This document shows positions 47,296 to 54,894 of a DNA stretch of 64,000 nucleotides, piece by piece (within the stretch, counting starts at the first letter, position 1; every line of letters starts with the position of its first letter). Where the stretch lies: positions 49,225-113,224 of the forward strand of contig NZ_JACCPY010000011.1 of assembly GCF_013426975.1 (NCBI RefSeq), read 5' to 3'. The DNA comes from Sphaerotilus sulfidivorans. Lineage in GTDB: Bacteria > Pseudomonadota > Gammaproteobacteria > Burkholderiales > Burkholderiaceae_C. Made by a program: the position numbers and the translations under genes. Under the pieces are notes generated by a model. That model saw only the letters and a program-made list of their open reading frames with translations, made no database searches and was not told where the DNA came from.

Positions 47296-49302
47296 ATGGA
47301 TGCCGTCCTGTCTTCCTCGTCGGCCTGGGTCTGGCGCGACGCCATCACGGCGGTGTTCTGGCTGGCGGTGGCCGCGCTGGCGATCGGCACCGCGCGGCGC
47401 GCGGCGCTGTGGCGCACCGGCCTGGCCGCACCGGTGGCCTGGCGCGGGCTGCTGGCCATCCCGAAGCGCTATTTCGTCGACCTGCACCATGTGGTGGCGC
47501 GCGAGCCGGCGGTGGCGCGCGCCCACGTCGCGGTGGCCGGCGGCGCGCTGGCCTGCCTGGCGCTGGTGGCGATCAACGACGGCCTGCGGCTGCGCATCGC
47601 CGCGCTGGACATCGCGCTGGTGGCCTTCGCGCTGGTGATGCTGGCCGGCGCGCTGATGATGGCGCTGCGCCGGCGCCAGCCGGCGGTGGCCGCGCGGGTC
47701 TCGCGCGGGCCGTGGCAGCGCCTGCCGTGGACGCTGGGCGCGGGCGCGCTTGGGCTGCTCGCGCTGGCCGCCGGCGCGCTGTGGCACGAGAGCATCGCGC
47801 CGTGGTGGGCGGCGCTGTGCGTGCTGGCCCTGGGCACCGGCGCGGCCGAGCTTGCGCTGGGCGTCGGTCTGGCCGGGCCGATGAAGCATGCGGTGGCCGG
47901 CCTGCTGCACCTGGGCCTGCATCCGCGCCCCGAGCGCTTCGGGCCGCAGCCGGTGGGTCCGGCCGCGCAGCGCCAGGCCAGCGCGCTCAAGCCGGTGGAT
48001 CTGGTGCGTGACCTGCCCGGCACCGCCCGGCCGGCCGATCTGCCGTGGAACCGCCTGCTCTCTTTTGATGCCTGCGTGCAGTGCGGCAAGTGCGAGGCGG
48101 CCTGCCCGGCCTTCGCCGCCGGCCAGCCGCTCAATCCGAAGAAGCTGGTGCAGGACCTGGTGAGCGGCATGTCCGGCACCGGCGACGCGCACTATGCCGG
48201 CAACCCCTATCCGGGCAAGGCGATCGGCCGCCATGCCGGCGCGCCGGACCAGGCGGTGGTGCCCGGCCTGATCGACCCCGAGACGCTGTGGAGCTGCACC
48301 ACCTGCCGCGCCTGCGTGCAGGCCTGCCCGATGCTGATCGAGCATGTCGATCTGGTGGTCGACCTGCGCCGCAGCCTGACGCTGGTCGGCGGCACCGTGC
48401 CGAACAAGGGCGACGAGGTGCTGGCCGCGCTGCGCGAGACCGACACCCAGGGCCGCCACCCGCTCGCCGCCCGGCACCACTGGGCCAGCGACCTGGGCCT
48501 GCAGGTGCTGGCCGACGCGCCGGCCACGCAGCGCACCGAGTGGCTGCTGCTCGCCGGCGAGGCCGGCTTCGACCTGCGCGGCCAGAAGACGCTGCGCGCG
48601 CTGGCGACGACGCTGCGCGCGGCCGGCGTGGTGCCGGCGCTGCTGGGCGCGCTGGAGACCGACTGCGGCGACGTGGCGCGCCGCCTCGGCGACGAGGCCG
48701 GCTACCAGCGCCTGGCACGCCAGCTCATCGCGACGCTGCAGGCGCATCCGGCGGCGAACCTGGTCACCGCCGACCCGCACCTGCTGCACGCCCTGCGCAA
48801 CGAATACCCGGTGCTCGACGCCGCCTGGGCCGAGCAGCTGGCCCAGGGTCGAACCCGCGTCTGGCACCACACCGAGCTGCTGGCCGATCTGCTCGAGCGC
48901 GGCCGGCTGCGCCCGAAGGCGGATGCCGCGGCCAGCGCGCCCAGCGTCACGCTGCATGATCCCTGCTACCTGGGCCGCTACAACGGCCAGGTCGAGGCCC
49001 CGCGCCGCGCGCTCAAGGCCATCGGCATCCAGGTGGTCGAGATGGAGCGCTGCGGCCTGAACGCCCGCTGCTGCGGCGGCGGGGGCGGTGCGCCGACCAC
49101 CGACATTCCCGGCCAGCGCCGCATTCCCGACATGCGCATGGACGACGCGCGCGCCACCGGCGCCGAGGTGGTCGCGGTGGCCTGCCCGCAGTGCACCGCG
49201 ATGCTCGAAGGCGTGACCGGCAAGCGCCCCGAGGTGCTGGACGTGGCCGAGCTGGTCGCCCGCGCCGTCGAGACCCGCCCCGCCCAGGAGACCCGAGCAT
49301 GA
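47296..49302 (+). CDS. dgcB: Dimethylglycine demethylase subunit B (Fe-S, membrane-linked)
   Basis: A 668-residue iron-sulfur protein. The N-terminal 200 residues are hydrophobic, with several membrane segments (DAITAVFWLAVAALAIG, LALVAINDGL and others). Two 4Fe-4S motifs follow: CVQCGKCEAACPAF near 259 and CTTCRACVQACPM near 335. The C-terminal half has HdrB/GlpC-like CCG motifs (HDPCYLGRYNGQ and ARCCGGGGG). It is likely to take electrons from DgcA and pass them to the ETF or the membrane quinone pool. Its stop overlaps the etfA start (ATGA), showing tight coupling. Confidence 0.92.
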   Translation: MDAVLSSSSAWVWRDAITAVFWLAVAALAIGTARRAALWRTGLAAPVAWRGLLAIPKRYFVDLHHVVAREPAVARAHVAVAGGALACLALVAINDGLRLRIAALDIALVAFALVMLAGALMMALRRRQPAVAARVSRGPWQRLPWTLGAGALGLLALAAGALWHESIAPWWAALCVLALGTGAAELALGVGLAGPMKHAVAGLLHLGLHPRPERFGPQPVGPAAQRQASALKPVDLVRDLPGTARPADLPWNRLLSFDACVQCGKCEAACPAFAAGQPLNPKKLVQDLVSGMSGTGDAHYAGNPYPGKAIGRHAGAPDQAVVPGLIDPETLWSCTTCRACVQACPMLIEHVDLVVDLRRSLTLVGGTVPNKGDEVLAALRETDTQGRHPLAARHHWASDLGLQVLADAPATQRTEWLLLAGEAGFDLRGQKTLRALATTLRAAGVVPALLGALETDCGDVARRLGDEAGYQRLARQLIATLQAHPAANLVTADPHLLHALRNEYPVLDAAWAEQLAQGRTRVWHHTELLADLLERGRLRPKADAAASAPSVTLHDPCYLGRYNGQVEAPRRALKAIGIQVVEMERCGLNARCCGGGGGAPTTDIPGQRRIPDMRMDDARATGAEVVAVACPQCTAMLEGVTGKRPEVLDVAELVARAVETRPAQETRA

Positions 49303-50492
49303 TCCGACGAGTCGATCCGCGCCGACCGGCGCTCATCACCCCGCAGGGCCTGCGCCGCATCGTGCTCGGCGGCACCGAGGGCGAACGCGGCCTGCGCCTG
49401 GCGGCGGTGTCTCATGCCACGGCAAAACGCCCACGCCTGGCCCTGCCAAGCGAGCGCGCCGCCGGCTGCCTGCTGGTGCTGGTCCATCCCGACAGCGGCA
49501 GCCTGGACGAGCATGCCCGCGAGGCGATCGCCGCCGCAGCGCTGCTGGCCCGGCCTGACGAGGCGGTGGTCGTGCTGATGCCCTGGCCGCAGGCCCCGGT
49601 CACGCCCGGCGCCCCGGACCCGCAGGCCGGCGCGCTGGACGCCGCCGCGCTGGGCATCGACCGGCTGGAGCTGCTGCCGGTGAACGAGGCGCTCTCGCCC
49701 GAGGCGCTGGCCGATGCGGTGGCGGCACGCTGGCAGACGCTGGCGCCGCGCCTGACGCTGGCGCCGGACCGCGGCGACGACGGCGACCTGGGCCGGCGCC
49801 TGGCGGTGCGCCAGCCGCTGGCCTGCGCCGCCGGCGTGGTCGAGATCGCCGACGGCCGGGTGCGGGTGCGCGATCTCGGCGGCGTCGGTCGTGCGGCTGC
49901 CGACGCCACCGCGGCGCTCGACGGGCTGGACCTGCTGCTGCTGGAACGCCAGGTCGCGCGCACCGAGCTGCCCTTCACCGGCCTGGGCGAGCGCCAGATG
50001 CTGCCGGCGCCCGCGCCCCGCGCGCTGCCGGGTCGGGTCGATCTGGGCGTGGTCGCCGGCCAGGCGCAGCAGGTCGCGCTCGAGGAGGCCGACTTCATCC
50101 TGGCCGCCGGCAACGGCGTGACCGACGTGAAGCTGTTCCTGGAACTGGCCGAGGCGCTGGGCGCGGCGGTCGGCGCCTCGCGGGTGGCGGTGGACGACGG
50201 CCGCTTCGCGCGCAGCCAGCAGATCGGCGCCACCGGCCGCACGGTGCAGGCACGCGGCTATCTGGCGATGGGCATTTCCGGCGCGGTCCAGCACCTGCAG
50301 GGCATCCGCGAATGCCGCCATGTGCTGGCGGTCAACACCGACGTGTCCGCGCCGATGGTGCAGCGCGCCGAGCTGACGGTGGTCGAGGACGTGCAGGCGC
50401 TGATGCGCGAGCTGCTCGCGCTGCTGCAAGCCGAGCGCGCGGCGCCGCCGGCGGCCTCGTCCACCCCGATTCCTTCCCTCAAGGCGGCCTGA
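49299..50492 (+). CDS. etfA: Electron transfer flavoprotein alpha subunit
   Basis: A 397-residue ETF alpha. The C-terminal FAD domain is clear: VVAGQAQQVALEEADFILAAG, VGASRVAVDDGRFARSQQIGATGRTVQARGYLAMGISGAVQHL, and VLAVNTD. The N-terminal extension of about 40 residues (MIRRVDPRRPALITPQGLRR) matches the longer alpha subunits found beside dgcAB. It accepts electrons from dimethylglycine oxidation. ATG at 49299 overlaps dgcB; CAGGAG lies 9-14 bases upstream. EtfB follows after one base. Confidence 0.93.
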   Translation: MIRRVDPRRPALITPQGLRRIVLGGTEGERGLRLAAVSHATAKRPRLALPSERAAGCLLVLVHPDSGSLDEHAREAIAAAALLARPDEAVVVLMPWPQAPVTPGAPDPQAGALDAAALGIDRLELLPVNEALSPEALADAVAARWQTLAPRLTLAPDRGDDGDLGRRLAVRQPLACAAGVVEIADGRVRVRDLGGVGRAAADATAALDGLDLLLLERQVARTELPFTGLGERQMLPAPAPRALPGRVDLGVVAGQAQQVALEEADFILAAGNGVTDVKLFLELAEALGAAVGASRVAVDDGRFARSQQIGATGRTVQARGYLAMGISGAVQHLQGIRECRHVLAVNTDVSAPMVQRAELTVVEDVQALMRELLALLQAERAAPPAASSTPIPSLKAA

Positions 50493-50493
50493 C

Positions 50494-51381
50494 ATGAGTT
50501 CCTCTTCACTGAATGTGCATGCCTCGCCGGTGGCGGTGCTGGTCAGCGTGCGCGTCGATCCGGTCAGCGGACGCGCCACCCGCAGCCGTGCCGACGCCGC
50601 CGGCGCCGCGCTGGCCCTGCAGGCGCTGCAGGCCCGGGCCACGCTGCAGGGCCGATCCCACGCGGCCCAGCCGCGGCTGCTGCACGCCGCCTGCCGCCAG
50701 AGCGCGATGCCCGAGGCGGTCGCGCGCGACTACCTGGCGCTGGGCATCGACCGGCTCGAGCGGCTGGAGCTGGCCGCCGCCGATCCGGAGCACATCACCG
50801 CCGCGCTGGCCGAAGCCTGCCACGACACGCCGCTGGTGATCGCCGGCGCCCGCGGCGAGTCCGGTCTGGCCAGCGGCCTGCTGCCGCACCGGCTGGCGCA
50901 GCGGCTGCAGCGGCCGCTGATCGCCGAAGTGATCGACCTGCAGCCCGAGGCCGACGGCGGCTGGCGGGTGGTGCAGGCGCTGCCGCGCGGCGCGCGGCGC
51001 AGCTGGCGGCTCGAGCACGGCGCCGCCGCGGTGCTGGTCAGCAGCGAGCGCCTGGCACGGCGCGAGGATCTGCGCATGCGCCACGCCTGGCTGGCCGCGC
51101 AGCAGGGCCGCATCGAGGACCGCCGCACCGCATCCGGCCCGACCGCCGGACCGGTGGTGGTGGCGGCCCCGACCTGGACACCCGAGCCGGCCCGGCGCCA
51201 GCGCCGACCGCTTGCACCCGTCTCGACCGAGAGCGGCGCGGCACGCATGGCCCGCGCCACCGGCACCGCCGCGCCGGCGCGACAGGGCGGCGCGGTGCTG
51301 AACCAGGGCTCAGCGCAGGACAAGGCCCGCGAGCTGCTGGCGCATCTGCGCCGCCTCGGCCTGACCCGTCCGCCAGGCTGA
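50494..51381 (+). CDS. etfB: Electron transfer flavoprotein beta subunit
   Basis: A 295-residue ETF beta-like protein. The core domain contains VAVLVSVRVDPVSGRATRSRADAAGAALALQAL, DYLALGIDRLERLEL and GARGESGLASGLLPHRLAQRLQRPLIAEVIDL, matching the AMP-binding core of EtfB. The last 80 residues are rich in Ala, Pro and Arg and less conserved. It pairs with EtfA (49299) as a dedicated ETF for dimethylglycine demethylation. It is the last gene of the glyA-dgc-etf operon and is followed by a hairpin terminator at 51418-51458. Confidence 0.9.
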   Translation: MSSSSLNVHASPVAVLVSVRVDPVSGRATRSRADAAGAALALQALQARATLQGRSHAAQPRLLHAACRQSAMPEAVARDYLALGIDRLERLELAAADPEHITAALAEACHDTPLVIAGARGESGLASGLLPHRLAQRLQRPLIAEVIDLQPEADGGWRVVQALPRGARRSWRLEHGAAAVLVSSERLARREDLRMRHAWLAAQQGRIEDRRTASGPTAGPVVVAAPTWTPEPARRQRRPLAPVSTESGAARMARATGTAAPARQGGAVLNQGSAQDKARELLAHLRRLGLTRPPG

Positions 51382-51417
51382 CCGCCTGTCGCCTGCGCGC
51401 CTGCCGCTCCCCTGCCC

Positions 51418-51458
51418 GGCCCGGTTGTCCTGAACGGCGACCGGGCCTTGTTCTTTTT
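51418..51458 (+). terminator. Intrinsic terminator of the glyA-dgc-etf operon
   Basis: GGCCCGGT (51418-51425), a 14-base loop, ACCGGGCC (51440-51447), then TTGTTCTTTTT. The 8-bp perfect GC-rich stem and T-rich tail lie 36 bases after the etfB stop. Confidence 0.85.
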
Positions 51459-51536
51459 CTCTGTGCCATCTTCAGAATATCAGCGTAATCACCTGTTCTG
51501 CATCAAGACCAATTACGGTGAAATCTGGCAGGCGCG

Positions 51537-51551
51537 GCACCGTGATGGTGC
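51537..51551. promoter_or_regulatory. NtrC-type enhancer site upstream of gbdR-like gene
   Basis: GCACC-GTGAT-GGTGC is a perfect dyad matching the core of the NtrC consensus TGCACC-N5-GGTGCA; the outermost T and A are replaced. It lies about 130 bases upstream of the sigma-54 promoter at 51667, a normal enhancer distance. Confidence 0.7.
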
Positions 51552-51666
51552 CGCATGCACCGCCGAACCTCATGCGCGACCCACCGTCGCGGGCACGACC
51601 GGCGTCCGGATCGCAGTTTTTCCGGCACAGGCCGGCATGTCGTGGAAATTCAGCTCAGGAATGTGC

Positions 51667-51682
51667 TGGCACGATCGTTGCT
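51667..51682 (+). promoter_or_regulatory. Consensus sigma-54 (RpoN) promoter for gbdR-like gene
   Basis: TGGCACGATCGTTGCT matches the sigma-54 consensus TGGCACG-N4-TTGCW at every fixed position. The predicted start point is near 51693, leaving a leader of about 70 bases before the ATG at 51762. With the NtrC-type site upstream it suggests nitrogen-controlled expression. Confidence 0.85.
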
Positions 51683-51761
51683 CAATATATGAGGATTCCG
51701 GCGGCAACAGGTCCGACCGGGCAGCCCGGACCGCAGTCCCCAGCCACGAAGGTTTCACGCG

Positions 51762-52826
51762 ATGGTTTCCTCCTCGAATCCCGATCCCCGGGTCCGGCAT
51801 TTCGGATTCCTGCTGCTCGAGAATTACTCGATGATCGCCTTCGCCAATGCGGTGGAGGTGCTGCGCATGGCCAATCTGACCAGCCGGCAGACGCTCTATA
51901 CCTGGAGCGTCTGCGCAGCCGAAGGACGCGCGGCCCAGGCCAGCAACGGTCTGGGCGTGTGCGGCGCCTGCCAGCCCGAGGATCTGGACCGCTGCGATGC
52001 GGTCTTCGTCTGCGGCGGCGTCGAGGTACAGAAAGCGATTTCCGACAATCTGATCAAGGACTTGCGTCGCCGTGCCGCGCGCGGACAGACGCTGGGTGCG
52101 CTGTGCACCGGCACGCATGCACTGGCCGCGGCCGGCGTGCTCGACGGCTACCGCTGCGCGGTGCACTGGGAAAATCTGGTCGCGCTGCGCGAATCCTGTC
52201 CGAAGGTGAATTTCGCGCTGGAGGTGTTTGTCATCGACCGCGAGCGCATCACCGCCTCGGGCGGCATCGCGCCGCTGCACCTGATGCTGCATCTGGTGCG
52301 CCATCACCACGGCAACAAGCTGGCGATGGCGATTTCCGAGCAGTTCATCGTCGACCGGGTGCGCGACCAGAGCGACCAGCAGAAACTGCCGCAGCCGGAA
52401 TTCGTCGGGCCCGGCTACGAGCATCTGGCCGAGGCCGCCGAGCTGATGGCCGCCAACATCGAGGAGCCGCTGCCGCTGTCGGAAATCGCCGACGCCGCCG
52501 GCATTTCCCTGCGCCAGCTCGAGCGGCTGTTCCACCGGTATTACAAGGTCACGCCGGCCCAGCATTACCTGACGCTGCGGCTGCGACGCGCGCGCGAGCT
52601 GCTCTCGCACACCAGCGCACCGATCATGCAGATCACGGTGGCCTGCGGATTCCAGACCGCCTCGCATTTCTGCAAGGCCTACCGGGCGCTGTTCGGGCAT
52701 TCGCCCAGCGAGCACCGCCGCCAGGGCGGCAGCCAGGGCATGGTGCATGTGATCGGCGCGCCGGCGCCGGCCGCCGTGCAGCGCCGCGCCCGGATCGAGC
52801 GCGGCGCGCCGATGTACGTGTCCTGA
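51762..52826 (+). CDS. gbdR: GbdR-like AraC-family regulator (GlxA type)
   Basis: A 354-residue regulator. The N-terminal DJ-1/PfpI-like domain begins FGFLLLENYSMIAFANAVEVLRMAN and contains LGALCTGTHALAAAGVL. The AraC HTH has LPLSEIADAAGISLRQLERLF and MQITVACGFQTASHFCKAYRALFGHSP. This matches GbdR/CdhR-type activators of betaine and carnitine catabolism, and its place right after the dgc-etf operon supports GbdR. The upstream region carries a consensus sigma-54 promoter and an NtrC-type site. It is the best candidate to bind the 21-bp tandem elements found before soxB, betBA, choX, gbcA, glyA and the betaine receptor gene. The second GlxA-type regulator (22088) is an alternative. Confidence 0.88.
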   Translation: MVSSSNPDPRVRHFGFLLLENYSMIAFANAVEVLRMANLTSRQTLYTWSVCAAEGRAAQASNGLGVCGACQPEDLDRCDAVFVCGGVEVQKAISDNLIKDLRRRAARGQTLGALCTGTHALAAAGVLDGYRCAVHWENLVALRESCPKVNFALEVFVIDRERITASGGIAPLHLMLHLVRHHHGNKLAMAISEQFIVDRVRDQSDQQKLPQPEFVGPGYEHLAEAAELMAANIEEPLPLSEIADAAGISLRQLERLFHRYYKVTPAQHYLTLRLRRARELLSHTSAPIMQITVACGFQTASHFCKAYRALFGHSPSEHRRQGGSQGMVHVIGAPAPAAVQRRARIERGAPMYVS

Positions 52827-52881
52827 GCCCTTCGGCGCGCTGCCCCCCCCGCGGCGGCCGGGCCGGCTACAGTGCCCGGTC

Positions 52882-53784
52882 ATGGAACTCCGCCACCTGC
52901 GCTATTTCGTCTGCGTCGCCGAGGAGCAGAACATCGGCCGCGCCGCGCTGCGGCTGCACATCTCGCAGCCGCCGCTGACCCGCCAGATCCAGCAGCTCGA
53001 AGAGGAGCTGGGCGCGCTGCTGTTCCGGCGCACCTCGCGCGGCGTCGAGCTGACCGACGCCGGCCGGGTGCTCTACGAGGACGCGCGCGGCATCCTGGCC
53101 CAGGCCGAGCGCGCCGCCGAGCGCACGCACAAGGCCGCGCAGGGCCTGCTCGGCCGGGTCGACGTGGCGATCTTCGGCTCGGGCATCTTCGGCGTGATCC
53201 CGCAGCTGCTGCGTCGCTTCCGCGAGACCTGCCCGGAGGTCAGCATCGTGCTGCACTCGCTCGACAAGGAGGCGCAGATCGATGCGCTGCACCACCGCCG
53301 CATCACCGTCGCCTTCAACCGGCTGATGCGTCCGGTCGAAGGGCTGAGCTGCGAGACGCTGCTGACCGAGCCGATCTGGGTCGCCGTGCCCTCGGGCACC
53401 GCGCTGGCCGCGCGCACCGCCATCACGATGCAGGAGCTGCGCGATCAGCCGCTGGTGCTCTTTCCCACCGGCTCGCGGCCGAGCTTCATCGACCGGGTGC
53501 ACGAGATGTGCCGCGGCGCCGGCTTCACGCCGCAGGTCGCGCAGGAGGTCGGCGACGTGGTGCATGCGGTCACGCTGGTGGGCACCGGCTTCGGCGCCTG
53601 CCTCGTGTCGCGCTCGGCAGCCAACATGAACATGCCCGGCGTGACCTTCCGGCCGCTGCACCATCCGGCGCAGGACCGCATCGACCTGTGCTGCATCCAC
53701 CGCTCGGACGACGACTCCGAGCTGCTGCAGGCCTTCCTGCGCTCGATGCGCGAGGGCGCTCGGCGGCTGGCCGACCTGCCCTGA
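52882..53784 (+). CDS. LysR-family regulator (CatR/BenM-like) beside meta-cleavage operon
   Basis: A 300-residue LysR protein. The HTH segment (MELRHLRYFVCVAEEQNIGRAALRLHISQPPLTRQIQQLE) is of the CatR/CatM/BenM kind. The effector domain includes VDVAIFGSGIFGVIPQLLRRFRETCPEV and PLVLFPTGSRPSFIDRV. Such regulators respond to ring-cleavage products or aromatic acids. It lies directly upstream of the catechol 2,3-dioxygenase gene on the same strand, separated by 125 bases that carry a LysR-type dyad. It probably regulates the meta operon; a XylR/DmpR-class activator at the other end is a second candidate. Confidence 0.93.
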   Translation: MELRHLRYFVCVAEEQNIGRAALRLHISQPPLTRQIQQLEEELGALLFRRTSRGVELTDAGRVLYEDARGILAQAERAAERTHKAAQGLLGRVDVAIFGSGIFGVIPQLLRRFRETCPEVSIVLHSLDKEAQIDALHHRRITVAFNRLMRPVEGLSCETLLTEPIWVAVPSGTALAARTAITMQELRDQPLVLFPTGSRPSFIDRVHEMCRGAGFTPQVAQEVGDVVHAVTLVGTGFGACLVSRSAANMNMPGVTFRPLHHPAQDRIDLCCIHRSDDDSELLQAFLRSMREGARRLADLP

Positions 53785-53796
53785 ATCCGGCCGGCC

Positions 53797-53859
53797 GTCA
53801 TTCCTGCGAGGTATGACAGACCCAGCTTGATGGTATTGGACGGCATGACAGGGCCTGTC
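53797..53859 (+). promoter_or_regulatory. Candidate LysR binding region upstream of catechol 2,3-dioxygenase gene
   Basis: GTCAT-N11-ATGAC (53797-53817) is a perfect T-N11-A dyad. A further ATGACAG half-site lies at 53845-53851, 32 bases after the first. It overlaps the palindrome GACAGG-G-CCTGTC (53847-53859). The pattern fits LysR recognition and activation sites. The first part also resembles a decayed REP unit (GTCATTCCTGCGA), so this is uncertain. Confidence 0.45.
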
Positions 53860-53909
53860 CAGAATCCAGTCGTTCCCCCTTCAAACGGCAACGACAGGAG
53901 ACAGACATC

Positions 53910-54845
53910 ATGGCCCTGACCGGCGTACTGCGACCCGGACATGTTCAGCTGCGCATGCTCGACCTCGAGGAAGGCGTGCGCTTCTATCGCGATGTACTCG
54001 GACTGGAGGAGACCGGGCGCGACGCCGCCGGCCGGGTCTATCTGAAGGCCTGGGACGAGCGCGATCACCACAGCATCGTGCTGCGCCAGGCCGATCGCGC
54101 CGGCATGGACTTCTTCGGCTTCAAGGTCGCCAGCAGCGCCGACCTGGACCGCTTCGAGGCCGAGCTGCGCGATGACGGCCTGAAGACCGAGCGCATTCCG
54201 GCCGGCGAGCTGCTCGAGACCGGCGAGCGCCTGCGCTTCGAGCTGCCCAGCGGCCACCTGATCGAGCTCTACGCCGAGAAGACCTTCGTCGGCAGCCACT
54301 TCGGCCAGAAGGATCCGAAGCCCTGGACGCCGCACCAGGACCGCGGCATCGCGCCGATGCGCTTCGACCACGCGCTGCTCTACGGCCCGAACGTCGACCG
54401 GGTGCTCGACATCTTCACCCGCATCCTGGGCTTCCACCTGGCCGAGTACGTCACGCTGCCCGACAGCGACGTCAAGGGCGCGCTGTGGCTGTGCTGCTCG
54501 AACAAGGCGCACGACATCGCCTTCGTGATCCACCCCGAGCCGGGCAAGCTGCACCATGTCTCGTTCTACATGGAGTCGATCGACCGGGTCTTCCGCGCCG
54601 CCGACATCATGGCCGCGCACGACATCAAGGTCGACATCGGCCCGACCCGCCACGGCATCACCCGCGGCGGCACGATCTACGCGTGGGATCCGTCGGGCAA
54701 CCGCTTCGAGACCTTCTCGGGCGGCAACAGCTCCTACCCGGATCTGCCCCCGATCGCCTGGACCTGGGAAGGCCTGGGCGAGGGTGGCGGCCTGGACGTG
54801 GCCCACAGAACGATGCACGAGACCTTCCTGACCGTGGTGACCTGA
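53910..54845 (+). CDS. dmpB: Catechol 2,3-dioxygenase (extradiol, XylE/DmpB type)
   Basis: A 311-residue two-domain vicinal-oxygen-chelate dioxygenase. The iron ligands are His154 (RFDHALLYG), His215 (KLHHVSFYMES) and Glu267 (NRFETFSGG), in the C-terminal domain as expected. Length and the GKLHHVSF and DPSGNRFE motifs match the I.2 extradiol family. It opens catechol (or methylcatechols) to 2-hydroxymuconic semialdehyde. It is the first gene of the meta operon; CAGGAGA lies upstream of the ATG. No phenol or toluene hydroxylase is present in the window, so the source of catechol is encoded elsewhere or beyond the right edge. Confidence 0.95.
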   Translation: MALTGVLRPGHVQLRMLDLEEGVRFYRDVLGLEETGRDAAGRVYLKAWDERDHHSIVLRQADRAGMDFFGFKVASSADLDRFEAELRDDGLKTERIPAGELLETGERLRFELPSGHLIELYAEKTFVGSHFGQKDPKPWTPHQDRGIAPMRFDHALLYGPNVDRVLDIFTRILGFHLAEYVTLPDSDVKGALWLCCSNKAHDIAFVIHPEPGKLHHVSFYMESIDRVFRAADIMAAHDIKVDIGPTRHGITRGGTIYAWDPSGNRFETFSGGNSSYPDLPPIAWTWEGLGEGGGLDVAHRTMHETFLTVVT

Positions 54846-54894
54846 AACCTGCCCGCGAGCCGCCCACGAGAAGAACCCCCGCAGGACCGAAGAC

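Larger units (their letters stand above)
51382..51761. other. 380-base regulatory gap between etfB and gbdR-like gene
   Basis: No gene is seen here. The gap holds the operon terminator (51418-51458), a lower-GC stretch (51450-51530), an NtrC-type palindrome (51537-51551), a hairpin CCGGC-ACAG-GCCGG (51622-51635) that resembles a REP unit, and a consensus sigma-54 promoter (51667-51682). It appears to be a dedicated enhancer-promoter region. Confidence 0.75.

Noticed and set aside
51382..51761. 21-bp tandem element before the gbdR-like gene (TGTCG near 51638)
   Set aside because: One TGTCG box exists but no second copy at 21 bp on either side, so autoregulation by this motif is not supported.
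53785..53909. Sigma-54 promoter before the catechol dioxygenase gene
   Set aside because: No GG-N10-GC pair with a TTGC-like block was found by checking each GG in the gap.
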